Shown in pieces: positions 11,742 to 22,875 of a stretch of 64,000 nt of DNA. The notes under the pieces are model-generated. The model saw nothing but the letters and a program-made list of their open reading frames with translations, did no database searches and was not told the origin of the DNA. Origin of the DNA: Cinnamomum chago (lineage: Eukaryota; Streptophyta; Magnoliopsida; Laurales; Lauraceae); NCBI GenBank assembly GCA_038049695.1, contig CP142453.1, positions 116,476,001 to 116,540,000 of the forward strand, in the 5' to 3' direction. Positions within the stretch are counted from its first letter, which is position 1; every line of letters starts with the position of its first letter. The position numbers and the translations under genes are program-made.

Positions 11742-14685
11742 TGTCACGTCCCCCAAACCCAATTAGAGAATAAACTGGATCCGGAGAGTGAAATTTAGAA
11801 CTAATTAAAAAATTTATCCTTTAGGCCCAAGGATCGTAAGTCCGCTGTGAGGATATAATATTTCAAGCCTCAAATAAAATAAAATTTTGCAGAACTTATA
11901 TAATTCTAAGCATATTTGGATATCAACAAGGAATAATGAATCTCAATATATATTAAAGTTGAACAAAGAATAAAATAAAACTTAAACAAGAAATTAATTT
12001 ATTACAATGGTCATCCCAATAATCAAGGCCATTTAAAACAATAGTGATGTCAATGATATGAAAGTTTCAACGAGAGATAAATAAAGAATAAAGAATCTAA
12101 TAAAGGCCCAATGAATCTCTCCCGTGCCAGGATCAATGACTTTACTCTACGTTATCGGCACGCCACTTCGTTCCTCCTCAGCCGGTTGGAGATCCTCTGG
12201 GATCTCCTCACCTGCTTGCTCCTCGTAGTAGTACTCACCTGAGAAGTCTGCACACCAAGGAATAGAGTCAACGACATGTTGAGCAATAGATATGCAAGAT
12301 GTAAGTAATCATGACATGCATCAAGTATAAGAGTAATGACAGGCATAATAATCAAGAAAATACAAGGAATCGAAGCTAGGCATAAAGCATGAATAAATAA
12401 CCAGAAACAATGACAAGAAATCCTAATATACTAACAATAACCACTGTCCAAACAATGCAATGCAAGAATCAAGAGGGAGACTCCGAGAATGTCCACGCCA
12501 CCTCCCGGGGTACCAGTAACAATCCTACCCGAACTATTGATACCAAAGTCCGGCTCCAGGGGGATCCAAGCTCCCGGTCCGGGGAATAGTAGCACAGTCC
12601 AAGCCCGCTCCCAACTATTCAACGCCATGGACGCTGTCCAAGCCGACTGCCCACCCCGATGTCCGAGTAACCGGCCCATTAATAATACCCCAAACTGCAG
12701 ATGGCTATGACATGCAAATAATAATAAAGTGGTGTTGACACGAAAATAGACCAAGACAAACAAATCTGGCTAGCTCAATATACAAGACATATTCATAGGG
12801 GTTCTCTTATTCAAGTCAATACAAGACAAATCCAATCACATTATAATCCCTCCAGTCTAGTCAGTCATGTTTATCAATTACATAACACGGGGTTCTAAGG
12901 TACACTCTAAGTCAGGTCCAAGTCCTAATTTTACAAGGGATTATGTTTCATAATTAATTAGGTGTGTTATGCAAAGAGAGAGTGTACAAGGAATTATAAC
13001 AACAGATACGATTAAATAAGTCAAGGAGGAATTACGATCCAAACCTAGGCAAGTGGTGTCATCTATGTGTCCTACATGTTCTAACAGAGTACGTGTGGAA
13101 TTGAATCAACGATGCTTCTAAGAAAATCCCTTGGTGTACAATCATGTTAAGTATCCATTAATTCAGTTCCATACGCATTCGGTTACCACATGTTTAATGC
13201 ACGAATACCTAGACACCAAATCAAAGCACACCAAGCCACGTGCTACGATTTAATCCCCATTAATGGTCAACTGATAGTAGGTTCAAGGTTTCCAACATCT
13301 AAGGCCCAAACCTAAGTTACTAGTCTCATTTCTAATAAAATATAGGCTCGGTTAATAATCTGAGTTTTTATATTACTTCTTGACCTCCGATCGTTATGAA
13401 ACCAAAACCATCGGATTCTACATTTCAAGAGCTTTCCAATGGTATACTACACGTCGAAATTCGACTGGCGAATTAAAAGTTATGAACGTTCCAAAATGGT
13501 CTATTGATATGCTTCTACGGGTTCCCGGCGTCCGGACGCCCGGAACCAGTAAGGGCGCCCTGGGCTTCTTCCTTCTAGCGTCCGTACGCTCAGAGGCAGA
13601 AACCCTCCCCAAACGTCCGAATTTACCTTGTTTCTTCAACTAGCCTTCACAAGCACTATAACCTGCACGAAATTGAGCTCCTGCTCTCCCAAAAATCCAT
13701 TCTCATCAATTTTACATCCATTCTAACAAATTAGAAACATCAAAAGGGGTACCAATTTAACAATTAATCCAATCCATACCACAAATCTAACCTAACATGT
13801 AATCCAAAATCACTATCAATACCAGGCTTGGTTTTAGGGAAATCTAGTAAGGAAATCATTACAATCAATGGAGAAAACATACACACATGATTAAATATAA
13901 AATGCATATCTACTTGCCTCAACCAAGAAGATGATTAGAAATTTGAAAAGCTTGAGGAGGAGTTTTCTACCACGAAAACCACAATCTACCCTGCTCAAAA
14001 GTAATCTAGAATACCGAGAAGAAGAAAGAAAGGAAAAAGATCAAGATTCTACCTACTCTAAGCAAAAGAGAAAACGAATGGAAAAGTTGATGATGGAAAA
14101 AAGCTTACCAACTAGAATCAATGGAGAGAGAAGATTAAGAGGAAGAAGATGTGCGGTCAGAATCGTAGAGGTGATCTCTCCTGGAGAGAGATCTGGGCTT
14201 GAGAAGATGAAGAGGGAGAAGATAGGTTGCTGTAACTCTCGTTCATTGCAGAGATGAATAAGAGATTAGGGCTAATCCCTAATTAAGAAGAGAGGGAAGG
14301 GAAAAAGACTGATTTGCCCTTAAATGGGTCCGGTGAAAGAATGGATCACTTGAAGGGTTTCTGATCGTTGGATCGCGACGAATCAGGAGAAAAAAATGAT
14401 CAGCGCGACGAGACCTTTCCAACGAACCCAAAACCTCGTTGATAGGAATTTTTCCAGAAAAACACTCAATTTTTCCTAAATTGCAAACTACCCCCTCATT
14501 AGGGTCAAACGCACTCGGGATCGCACGAAACTTCGCATACATTATTCTAACACTAAAAGGAACTCACTCAAGGCCTAAACCCACTTAAATATAGAATAAT
14601 ACAATTAATTATAATAATAGTAAAATAAACGGGTCAACGGCCTGCTATTGGGCCCAATTGACCCAGTAAGGTCGCGGACCTTACA
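11742..14685. mobile_element. Solo LTR, 2.94 kb, TSD AAATT
   Basis: Begins TGTCACGTCCCCC and ends GGACCTTACA, so it has the TG...CA ends of an LTR. A perfect 5-bp target duplication AAATT flanks it (11737-11741 and 14686-14690). No second copy, primer-binding site, gag or pol is present between the ends, which fits a solo LTR left by recombination between the two LTRs of a full element. The length would suit a large Ty3-type element, but the family was not determined. Small open frames inside (for example 12431-12763 and 13931-14257) are treated as non-coding. Confidence 0.75.
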
Positions 14686-14690
14686 AAATT

Positions 14691-15795
14691 ACTATAAATT
14701 CATCAACGTGACCACTCAAGAAATCTAGACCACTCAATTCATTATCTCACCTTTTCTAATCATTATCAAAATTTCAATCTAAGCAAAAGCTATTTCTACT
14801 TTAGGTTAATCATGTCTAGAATATGTGATTAACTAACAAAATAGAGTCAACACACGTTTCAAATACGATAGAACCATCAGTGGGAATGAAGCGATAAGAG
14901 TAAGATTTTCCCTTTTACTGATTAGTGATTTTGAGCAGCTTGACTTCAAAGCTGACCATATTTTTCATGCTATTTCTAATCAAAGTGTTCTTCTTAAACT
15001 ATTCTAGATGTGAACTTATTTTCGTAAATATATAAATATAGGATTCCAAGATTAGTAGTTTTTGACATTTAACTTTTCATGACTCAATGTCCCAATCATG
15101 ATAAATCTATTGAGTCCGGATCCCCTATTTCAACAAGATATTGTTTCATCCAATCAAAATTTTCCAATTGTATAAAATCTCATCTTTTTTTTTTTATTCA
15201 AAGAATCAATTGAGAGGGTACATTAGCTGGCATGATATTTTATATAGTTGGCAAATCTTAATTGAATGAAACAATATTTATCTGTTTCAACGAAACAGGA
15301 GATCCAGACTCAAAACTATTAGATTTAAAAATTCACATTTTCCATTATTTAAATCCACACCAACCAACAAGGGGTTACTCAGTTTGTTGGCAGCCATGCA
15401 TGTTACCCTGCCGCGTATGTATCAATGCCTTGGAATGCCACTTTTCCCACTTCATGGGCTTATCTTTGCATTTGTGTGCGGGGAGAAAAAAAAACAATAC
15501 TATTCCCAACCCATGGTGGCCGCACATCCTCTCAAATGTGATCTGCATTGGTGATATCACTACTGAGTCGGGAGATCATGATCATACATAGAAATGAGTA
15601 CACATGTGTGTCCCCCGCCCTAATTCCACCCTTGCTTAGGTCTTCCTAACCATTTGATATTTATTACCCTCAAGTTTAATGATTTTAAAAGATATTATTT
15701 TTATTAATTTCATCTAATGATAAGTATCAAACTTAAGTTTGTGCAACTCACATGAGTTATGAGTACAAAGGGGAAAATTAATTGTAAGTAAGCAA
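14691..15795. other. Gene-free stretch
   Basis: AT-rich, with a poly-T run near 15186. The 109-codon frame at 15262-15591 has no recognisable domain or homology signal and is not called. Nothing else is supported. Confidence 0.4.
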
Positions 15796-15803
15796 GCTAG
15801 TCC

Positions 15804-16633
15804 CAGGCCCAGCTCGAGACAATTTGAGGCCTAAAGCGACAATCCTAAATGACGCCTCAAATTATCTATTCTTTTTTTCTTTTTTTAAGTTTCGAGTATC
15901 TGGATTCGTATTTTCTAATAGATACATTTATCATTTATAAATTATAACTAATAATATTTATAAATAAAATGAACACTAACTATACTAAACATACAATATG
16001 AGCATGAAATTAAAAAAAAAAATCTTAAAATCATAAAACAATAGAACTTGATTTAGTGATTTATCATTATTGCTCATAAAGATTGTAGATGTAGATGAAT
16101 TTCGAATTTGATCCAACTTTTTCATTATGAAAAAAATGGATTATATTTGAGTTAGTGGGTTATGATTAACATATATTATTAAAAAGAAGACAAAATCAGA
16201 TCAATAAATTTTTAAAGAATATTACTTTAGAATAAAAAAAGCAATTATAGAGAAAGGCAATCTATGAGAGAGATAGAGGGTGAGAGAGTAAAAAATACGT
16301 GAGATGGAAAAGCGTTGATGGAGAAACGCCCATTTAAAAAACCTCACTGGTGAGAAGGCAATGAGGTTGGGTTGAGATTTGTTGGGATTTAAAAAGACAC
16401 TTTGTAGAGAAAAAGAAGGATGATACTTGCTTTAACGCTTTGGTTAAATGTGAAAAGATGGCTTTAATGAGATTGTGATATCAATTACTAGTATGGGGCC
16501 TAGAGAGAAAAACAAAAATTATGACAGTTGCTTGAATGCTTTTTTAGAATTTGAAAAAATAATTTTTTTTGGGCCTTATTTTTTAGGAGCCTAAAGCAAT
16601 GGTTTTTTTTGCTCAATGGTCGAGCCACCCTTG
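15804..16633. mobile_element. Degenerate hAT-like element, 0.83 kb
   Basis: Left end CAGGCCCAGCTCGAG and right end, read inverted, CAAGGGTGGCTCGAC are imperfect inverted termini. Both are followed inward by a 'gaggcctaaagcga' / 'aggagcctaaagcaa' type inverted match. Flanks GCTAGTCC (15796-15803) and GCTAATCT (16634-16641) match at 6 of 8 positions, as expected for an old 8-bp hAT duplication. No transposase frame. Confidence 0.5.
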
Positions 16634-16641
16634 GCTAATCT

Positions 16642-19310
16642 AAAAATAGGGTAGACTACAAGAAAGAATCATACGGGTACTTCTCATCTGAATATATTCA
16701 AGAACATATACATTGAAAATCATCCAGCGAGATGTTTTCAACCGTTTCTTATTTAACCAAAGGGAGTTGGGATCAAAAGAGCAGCCGCATAAATAGGAAG
16801 AGAGCCCACAAACATGTAAAGGGAGCTCACATGAGCGAAAGGAAGGTAGCATGCCCAAGGCCGACCGCTGGACAGCCGTGTGAGAGTTAGAATTGCTTAC
16901 CAACAAAACAATTCTTGGTTCTCAAGATTACCCGGCCGTCGATCATTGATTAGGGACTAGTGTTAGGAGTGCTACTATCCGATTTCCGGGTGCGGAAAAG
17001 AGAGGATCTCAAGACAGAGAGAGTAGTGAGAAGACTTTACATAGCCACCTAGATGAATGACGACCGTGAATTAAGTTTGGATGGTGCTTATTTTTTCCAA
17101 CATATCTTACCACTATCAAGATTTGCGTTCAAAGCCTAAAGTCCAAGCAAGGCCGAAAGTAATAAATAAAAACAAAAAGGTTTCATACTTAAATCTTTGT
17201 TTAGGCTCATTTGTTGAACAATCCGAATTCAATTGTCAAACCAGCAGCCATGTGCATTGAACGTCTGCACACGAAAAAACAATACCCTCGTCTCACGACT
17301 CTCTGCACTCAAGACCGGGTCACGGGGTGAGGGCGGAAAGGGCCCTGGCAACTTTGCCCAAAAGCAAATACAAATAATCTTTTTTGGATTCTCACCAGGA
17401 ATAGGCCCCAGCCAACGTGGACAGAACCGAACCAGACAGGAAAAAAAAAAACATCAACAACAGCTAGCACATTTTGTTTTTAAGCCTGGTGGATGTTTTG
17501 CACTCCCTACTCCGAAGGAGTACACGACACTGTCTAGTCATGCACACAACGATGATATCACCGGTGTCGATGAAATATCCTGCACTAAGCGTGGTAGATG
17601 ATAACAAAGAGATCTATTTGATTTTTGATCCATTTAGGCACTTACCCACTAGCGATAATAAAATTTGTGCCCACATGTGATTATCTACTCTAGCCCGTTC
17701 TAATCAATGGAAAACATTCTCTTGCATGCAATGCTATGTAGGAGCGCAGATTTGAAGTCTTTAAAAGGTTTCCCTCTGACTTACACTCCATTTGTAAGGA
17801 AATTACTTTTACGCCCATTACTTAGACCACAAGTCCTTACTTTTCTAGAAGTGTGGTTATTATAGGAATTTCGTTTTCAAATGATATATGCTATTAATTA
17901 CTCAAAAACAGTTTCTTAATGAGATATGTTCCATAATATTCTCTACCTTGATGGACGATTGAGATTAAATCTAAGGAAAACCTAATTATGATTTCGGTCC
18001 TCTCTCCACCTATAAAATAAAGCCTTTCGTCCATCACAAAGGCTCCACACAAAAACTCAACATATTAAGGTTTATAGGCAAGGAGAGAGAAACCGAAACC
18101 ATTCACCCAGCCTCTTCTTCGACAGATCTCAGCAACAACACCAGACAGCTCTCTGCATCAAAATGTCTGGAGGAACTCTTCATCTTATTTAAAATTAAAT
18201 ATTACATGTGATTATCATCATGTTCACGATCTCAAATTGATGTTAATAACGATATAACACCACCATCTCCCTACGATGACCGGCGCTGTTCATCGGGTGT
18301 AGAGCATTGAAGCACATTGAGAACAGCTTCCTATTCTATAATGTATAATAAACAGCCTTTGAAACGGTACACAGTCTTAAAAGAGGCCCCATTGAATTTT
18401 CTAGGTGTGAAAGCAATTTTTGTCAGAAAAGGACTAACATAGGGATTCACACATCCGCTGAGGAAAAAAATGCACCTTGGCCTTTGATGGTGGAGTCAAT
18501 TTCAACAACCTTGCAAGAAGGGGCCCAACTCAAAAGAAAAGGCTCTTTCTTTACAGAAGAAAAGAAAAATGAAAAAAACCAACTCAATTGAAGAAGCACC
18601 ACTCTCCATTTGTAAGCATTTTGAGTGAAGTGAGCGACTCTGATCAAGCTGGAGGAATTAAGAAAATTGAGTGGGGCAATTATTTTATATAGAGCGAGAG
18701 CGTTAATGACGATGTAATAATAATCATATATGAAAGCATTTAAAAGCATTTGATTGATACTAGGATTGATGTACGGAGTGATGTGCACTACATTAATATT
18801 TAATTGATGAAGCCATTGAAAACCGTGCCTCACCCAATCTAACAAGAAGGCATCTGAGGAGCCCCATGTTTTATATCTACTTGCACAACCGTGTGCATTG
18901 AGAATTCTTCTTCTTTTTTTTTCCCTTTAATTTGAAATTAGAAGCTTGAGATTGTCCCTATCCTTAAATTCTTTAAATTAACGGTCTTAATCCTACATTT
19001 TTTTTTATTCTTTTTTATATTATTTTTCAGATTCAATTCAATGATGGACAATTCAAATAGGCCTCATATCTATACCAACCAAAGGTCCCCTTGAGTGGGC
19101 CTCGTCGATCTACCAAATGTTGAAGAAAATTTTCAAAGGTCACTTCGCACCAATGGTCTAGTTGGAGAGTCGTATCAAAGTACTGTTCTTGCCGATCTGA
19201 AATAGTAACAAATCTCGTGATGCCGAATCCACAAAAAAGCAATTCGGCCTGGCATTCGAAACTAGAAAATTTGCTAGCTATACATATATTATCTCTTATA
19301 TATATAAATA
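16642..19310. other. Gene-free stretch before the lipid-transfer gene
   Basis: Several frames of 60-130 codons occur (for example 18447-18845 on the minus strand), but none has a recognisable domain. A TATA-like TATAAAATAAAG near 18011 is followed about 150 bp later by an ATG with only nine codons; this looks promoter-like but has no supported product. Confidence 0.4.
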
Positions 19311-19317
19311 TATTACA

Positions 19318-19488
19318 CGGAAAATATTCATATGCATCTATCCCTTACCATAAAGTGAGAGATGCTTCCATGAGGGGTTTCAAGTACACTCTATGTACTT
19401 GAAATCCCTCTTTTATACTTGAAACTCCTCATTTATAAAAGTATCCCTCATCCTATGGGGAGGGATAGATGCATATGAATATTTCACG
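19318..19488. mobile_element. Foldback MITE, copy 1 of 2
   Basis: The left arm GAAAATATTCATATGCATC returns inverted at the right end as GATGCATATGAATATTTC. The body contains a second inverted pair around CTTGAAACTCC / GGGGTTTCAAG. TATTACA flanks both sides (19311-19317 and 19489-19495), a possible target duplication. The same arrangement and terminal sequence recur at 53887-54058. Confidence 0.65.
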
Positions 19489-19813
19489 TATTACATTCAA
19501 CACGTGCCATGATCTGTCAAGAATAAAAAAAAAAAAAAAAATCAGCAACACGATATTCAGACACAAAAAATAGTCAAAAATTGATCTCAGTGTGCAAATG
19601 GTCAATATTATCTTTGACCGATTCATCTTCTACAAATGGACCCCTCGGTCCACATGCATGGTTGAAAGGTCAGAACACAAGACAGAAAGGGCCAATGGAG
19701 GTTACAGAGGCGGGCAGAAATTTTGCCATAAAGGAACTTGAGAGAGATAAAAGGGAAAGTGAAAAGAAGTTGAGAGAGATAGAAGGGAAAGTGGAAATAA
19801 AGAGTCCTTTGGG

Positions 19814-19816
<3 letters not shown>

Positions 19817-19851
<35 letters not shown>
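19817..19851. repeat. (GA)n microsatellite abutting a start codon
   Basis: Seventeen or so GA repeats end directly at the ATG of the lipid-transfer protein gene, so the repeat lies in its 5' untranslated region or core promoter. Such GA/CT tracts are common near plant transcription starts. Confidence 0.95.
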
Positions 19852-19855
<4 letters not shown>

Positions 19856-20180
19856 GCAAGGGTTCGTCGTTTGGCGTTGGGTTTGTGTTGTTTACAGTGG
19901 TGGTGGTGTTGGCATCGTGTGGGGCGAAGGGCGTGCTGGGACAGCCGTCGTGCGCAGCAAACTTGGTGCCGTGCGCGACGTATCTAAACGCCACGACGAA
20001 GCCCCCAGAGAGCTGCTGTGGCCCGCTCCAGGATGCAATCACCAACGATCTACAGTGCCTCTGCAATCTCTACGCCAACCCAAGCCTCTTCAGTGCTTTT
20101 AAAATCAACATGACTCAAGCCATCGGCCTCCCCAAGCTCTGCGGCATCACTAACTCTGGCCTCAACGCATGTAACACAGG

Positions 20181-20247
<67 letters not shown>

Positions 20248-22875
20248 TAACATACCAAAATCTCCACCACCCCTTTCCTCCCCTTTCTTGTTTTCTTCGA
20301 ATCAGTTCAGTTTCTGCTGTTTTGTTTCTTTATGGAGTTTGGTCTCTGTTTTCTTTCTTCATCGCTGATGTGTTTTTTTTTTTTTTTTGCAGCTCCACCT
20401 CCTACTCCTGGTGGAACACGAACATCAGGTCGGTCTCTCTTTCTCTCTCCCTCTCTCTCATATTACAGCATGTTTTGTGTAATTTCTGAATGATATAGCT
20501 CATGTCTGCGTTGTGATATAGACCGTTGATCTGAGGGGTCTCATCCCTTTATACGATTTAGATTGTCATCAGGTAGTTGATACCTTATATGGCTAAGATC
20601 TTGTATTCTGGATGTTATTGTCTGGCCATTTCTTGTAGTGTTTTTCTTACTCGGATTAACAGTCTCGATCATCTAGCCATCGGTCCCGCCGGCCCGAAAT
20701 GGGCTGCATCATTTGATTGACGGACTGGATCATCTAATTGTGGCCTTGCTATCGTAGGGGTTTGGAAGTATTGCAGTTAGGGCGGAATGTTCTGATGTGA
20801 GAAAGTACTGCCTCAAAATTAATGTTGGATGAGCCCAGTTAGATTCATGTCTGAAAACGGACTAAGATTAGTACTAATTGGGCATGATCTAATTATTCTT
20901 TCCATTGATTAAGGACCACAAAGTTTAATGGTTTTGTTAGTGAATATATTGATCTTTTAGAATGCTTCTTTTTTCTTTTTGGGTAAATGATCTTTTAGGA
21001 TGCTTGAATGGATGATTAAGTTCATCTGATCATGAATGCTAGTCTTTTTATATTAAGAGCTTCTGATCTTTCCTTGTCTTGGTGATTTACATGCATTTAT
21101 GTGGATTATTAGATGATTTTGAAATGTTAAGTTTGAAACAGGTCATCACCTGAAAGTTCTATATTATAATCTAAATAATATATAAAAATTGGGAAACTAT
21201 ATATACTATAACAAGTTTTTGTTTAGGTTTGTCATTTTTGCCTGTCAAATTGGACCCGGCCATTTTTTTCAACTTGGACCCAATTTTTAAGTAATCTTGG
21301 TCAGATAACATGTCTGACCTGATCTATTTTATCATTTTTAATTGGGTAGTTGAGCCAATAATAGGGAAACCCATGACCCTGTGACTACAAGGATTTAGGT
21401 ATCTTAAGAAATTCCGGCTCCATCTATTCTTGCTAAGCCCAAGTAAGGGCTTAATGGAAAGCTGTCCCAACCACTGCTTTTGATTAGAGACTCTCATTGG
21501 ACTGTCTAATCAGAACGACCACAAGAGAAAATTTTGCTTGTCATGTGTGAAGGAGCTGCATTTTGGTAGAAGATTTACATATCTTTCTTTGTTCAGCAGG
21601 ACAACCAAACGTTTCACTTGTTACCCCTTTGACTAAATTGTTGGTTTGTGACTTTCATTGATCTATCTTGCTAGTTGAACGAAAATATAAAAAATATAGG
21701 AACTACAACGCCGCATAAACTCAATAACGTCCTCATACTCTATTCCAAGTGTTGTTCATGTGGGGCTTTTATATTTTGATCTGTAACATTAGACATGATG
21801 GCTCTTGTTTGGTTCCATTCTTTGAATGAAAGAGGACCAGTTGGTGGAGTTTTTCCCAATTGGTAAGGAAAATATAAACCTAGTTTAGGTGTAGAGGAAG
21901 CACAGATTTTCATTATACAATTTTCTTTGACAAAATACCAAAGAGGTGTGTTTCTTGAGAACTGAGGAGCTTTGTACCTTAGGAACTCCATCTTCTTTTG
22001 TGTTCAAGTAGGAAATCTTAGCTTTTACGATATCCAAACACCCTCGACATTTGCAATTACTGTTAAGGACTCACTTGCTTAGCTCCTGGAAAATCGTAAC
22101 ATTTCCTAGGAAATGGGTCTCTGCTGAAGGGGGTAAAAGTGAAGGTTCAAAGGATGTTAGCCACCTGTGAAAGTGTTGCTTCCTTTTACATTCAAGAATA
22201 GTTTTAACCTATGATGCCCATATACTTCATGCAAGGCAATGTATCATGTTGTATCACATTTGATATTTCACTTTGTTATGCATAAAATTGCATCACTGCC
22301 ATATCAATTACATATCTGGGCATCATAGGTTTTAACCTCATCAGTTCTATTTATAATTTTCTCATAACAGTAGTCATTAAGTTTAAATGTTCATTTGAGT
22401 AAAACAAGTAAAACAGCAGTGGTTAATTTTAGATCTTCATTTGAGTAAAACAGCAGCAAAGATTAATATTAGATCTTCATTTGAGAAAAAAGAATATTTT
22501 AGTTTTGATTGTCAATTTATAAATTTGTGCATATACAGGAGATGGTTAATGCATGCATGCACATGTTGTATCTTTCATTAATGCCTCATTTCGCCCTTCC
22601 ATATGAAATTCCTAGGAAATGTGCTTTTAATCAATGTCACAAAGGGTTATTTTTGGTACTTCCCCATGAGGTTATTGCAAGATGTAGCCTTAACTGAGTG
22701 GGTCCATATGCAATACACATTCTTTAACTATTTCATGTTTGACTGAAAACATGTAGTCGTTTATCCTAATAGTCATATTAATTTGGCAGGCACTTCTGGA
22801 AGCTACAGAGTGGCTTGGATTGGAATGTCTGGTTTGACTGGTTTGCTTCTTTTGTGGGCATCTATGATGGTCTAG
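19852..22875 (+). CDS. GPI-anchored non-specific lipid-transfer protein, 149 aa
   Basis: Three exons: 19852-20179, 20393-20428 and 22790-22875 (stop TAG). Phases agree at both GT-AG introns. The product is a secreted lipid-binding protein of the LTPG type, expected on the outer face of the plasma membrane or in the wall, where relatives help move cuticular lipids. Residues 1-30 form a signal peptide with a Val-rich core. The eight-cysteine motif is complete: C34, C41, C55-C56, C69-x-C71, C97 and C107. Possible N-glycosylation sites are N46 and N86. After the lipid-binding domain comes a short Pro/Gly/Thr/Ser linker (APPPTPGGTRTS) encoded by the tiny exon 2. Exon 3 supplies a hydrophobic tail (GLTGLLLLWASMMV) with Ser/Gly just before it, as a GPI-attachment signal. 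Intron 1 starts with a (TA)n repeat at the donor. Exact subfamily and ligand are not known. Confidence 0.9.
20185..20245. repeat. (TA)n microsatellite at a splice donor
   Basis: About 30 TA repeats begin immediately after the intron-1 donor GTATG of the lipid-transfer protein gene. The longest open frame on the plus strand runs from exon 1 into this repeat; that read-through is an artefact, since exon 2 restores the family layout. Confidence 0.95.
20429..22789 (+). other. 2.4-kb intron 2 of the lipid-transfer gene
   Basis: Begins GTCGGTCTCT after TCAG and ends TTTGGCAG. No exon or clear transposon ends were seen within it. A phrase ending in TTAGATCTTCATTTGAG is repeated near 22430 and 22470. 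Confidence 0.7.

Noticed and set aside
18000..18190. TATA box followed by a UTR-like stretch and ATG
   Set aside because: The frame after the ATG is only nine codons. It may be part of a retroelement leader, but no LTR pair was found.
18447..18845. 132-codon minus-strand frame
   Set aside because: No domain, signal or conserved-looking stretch, and the composition resembles the surrounding AT-rich DNA.
19623..20066. 147-codon minus-strand frame over the lipid-transfer gene
   Set aside because: It includes the (CT)n repeat and lies opposite an exon with a complete eight-cysteine motif.
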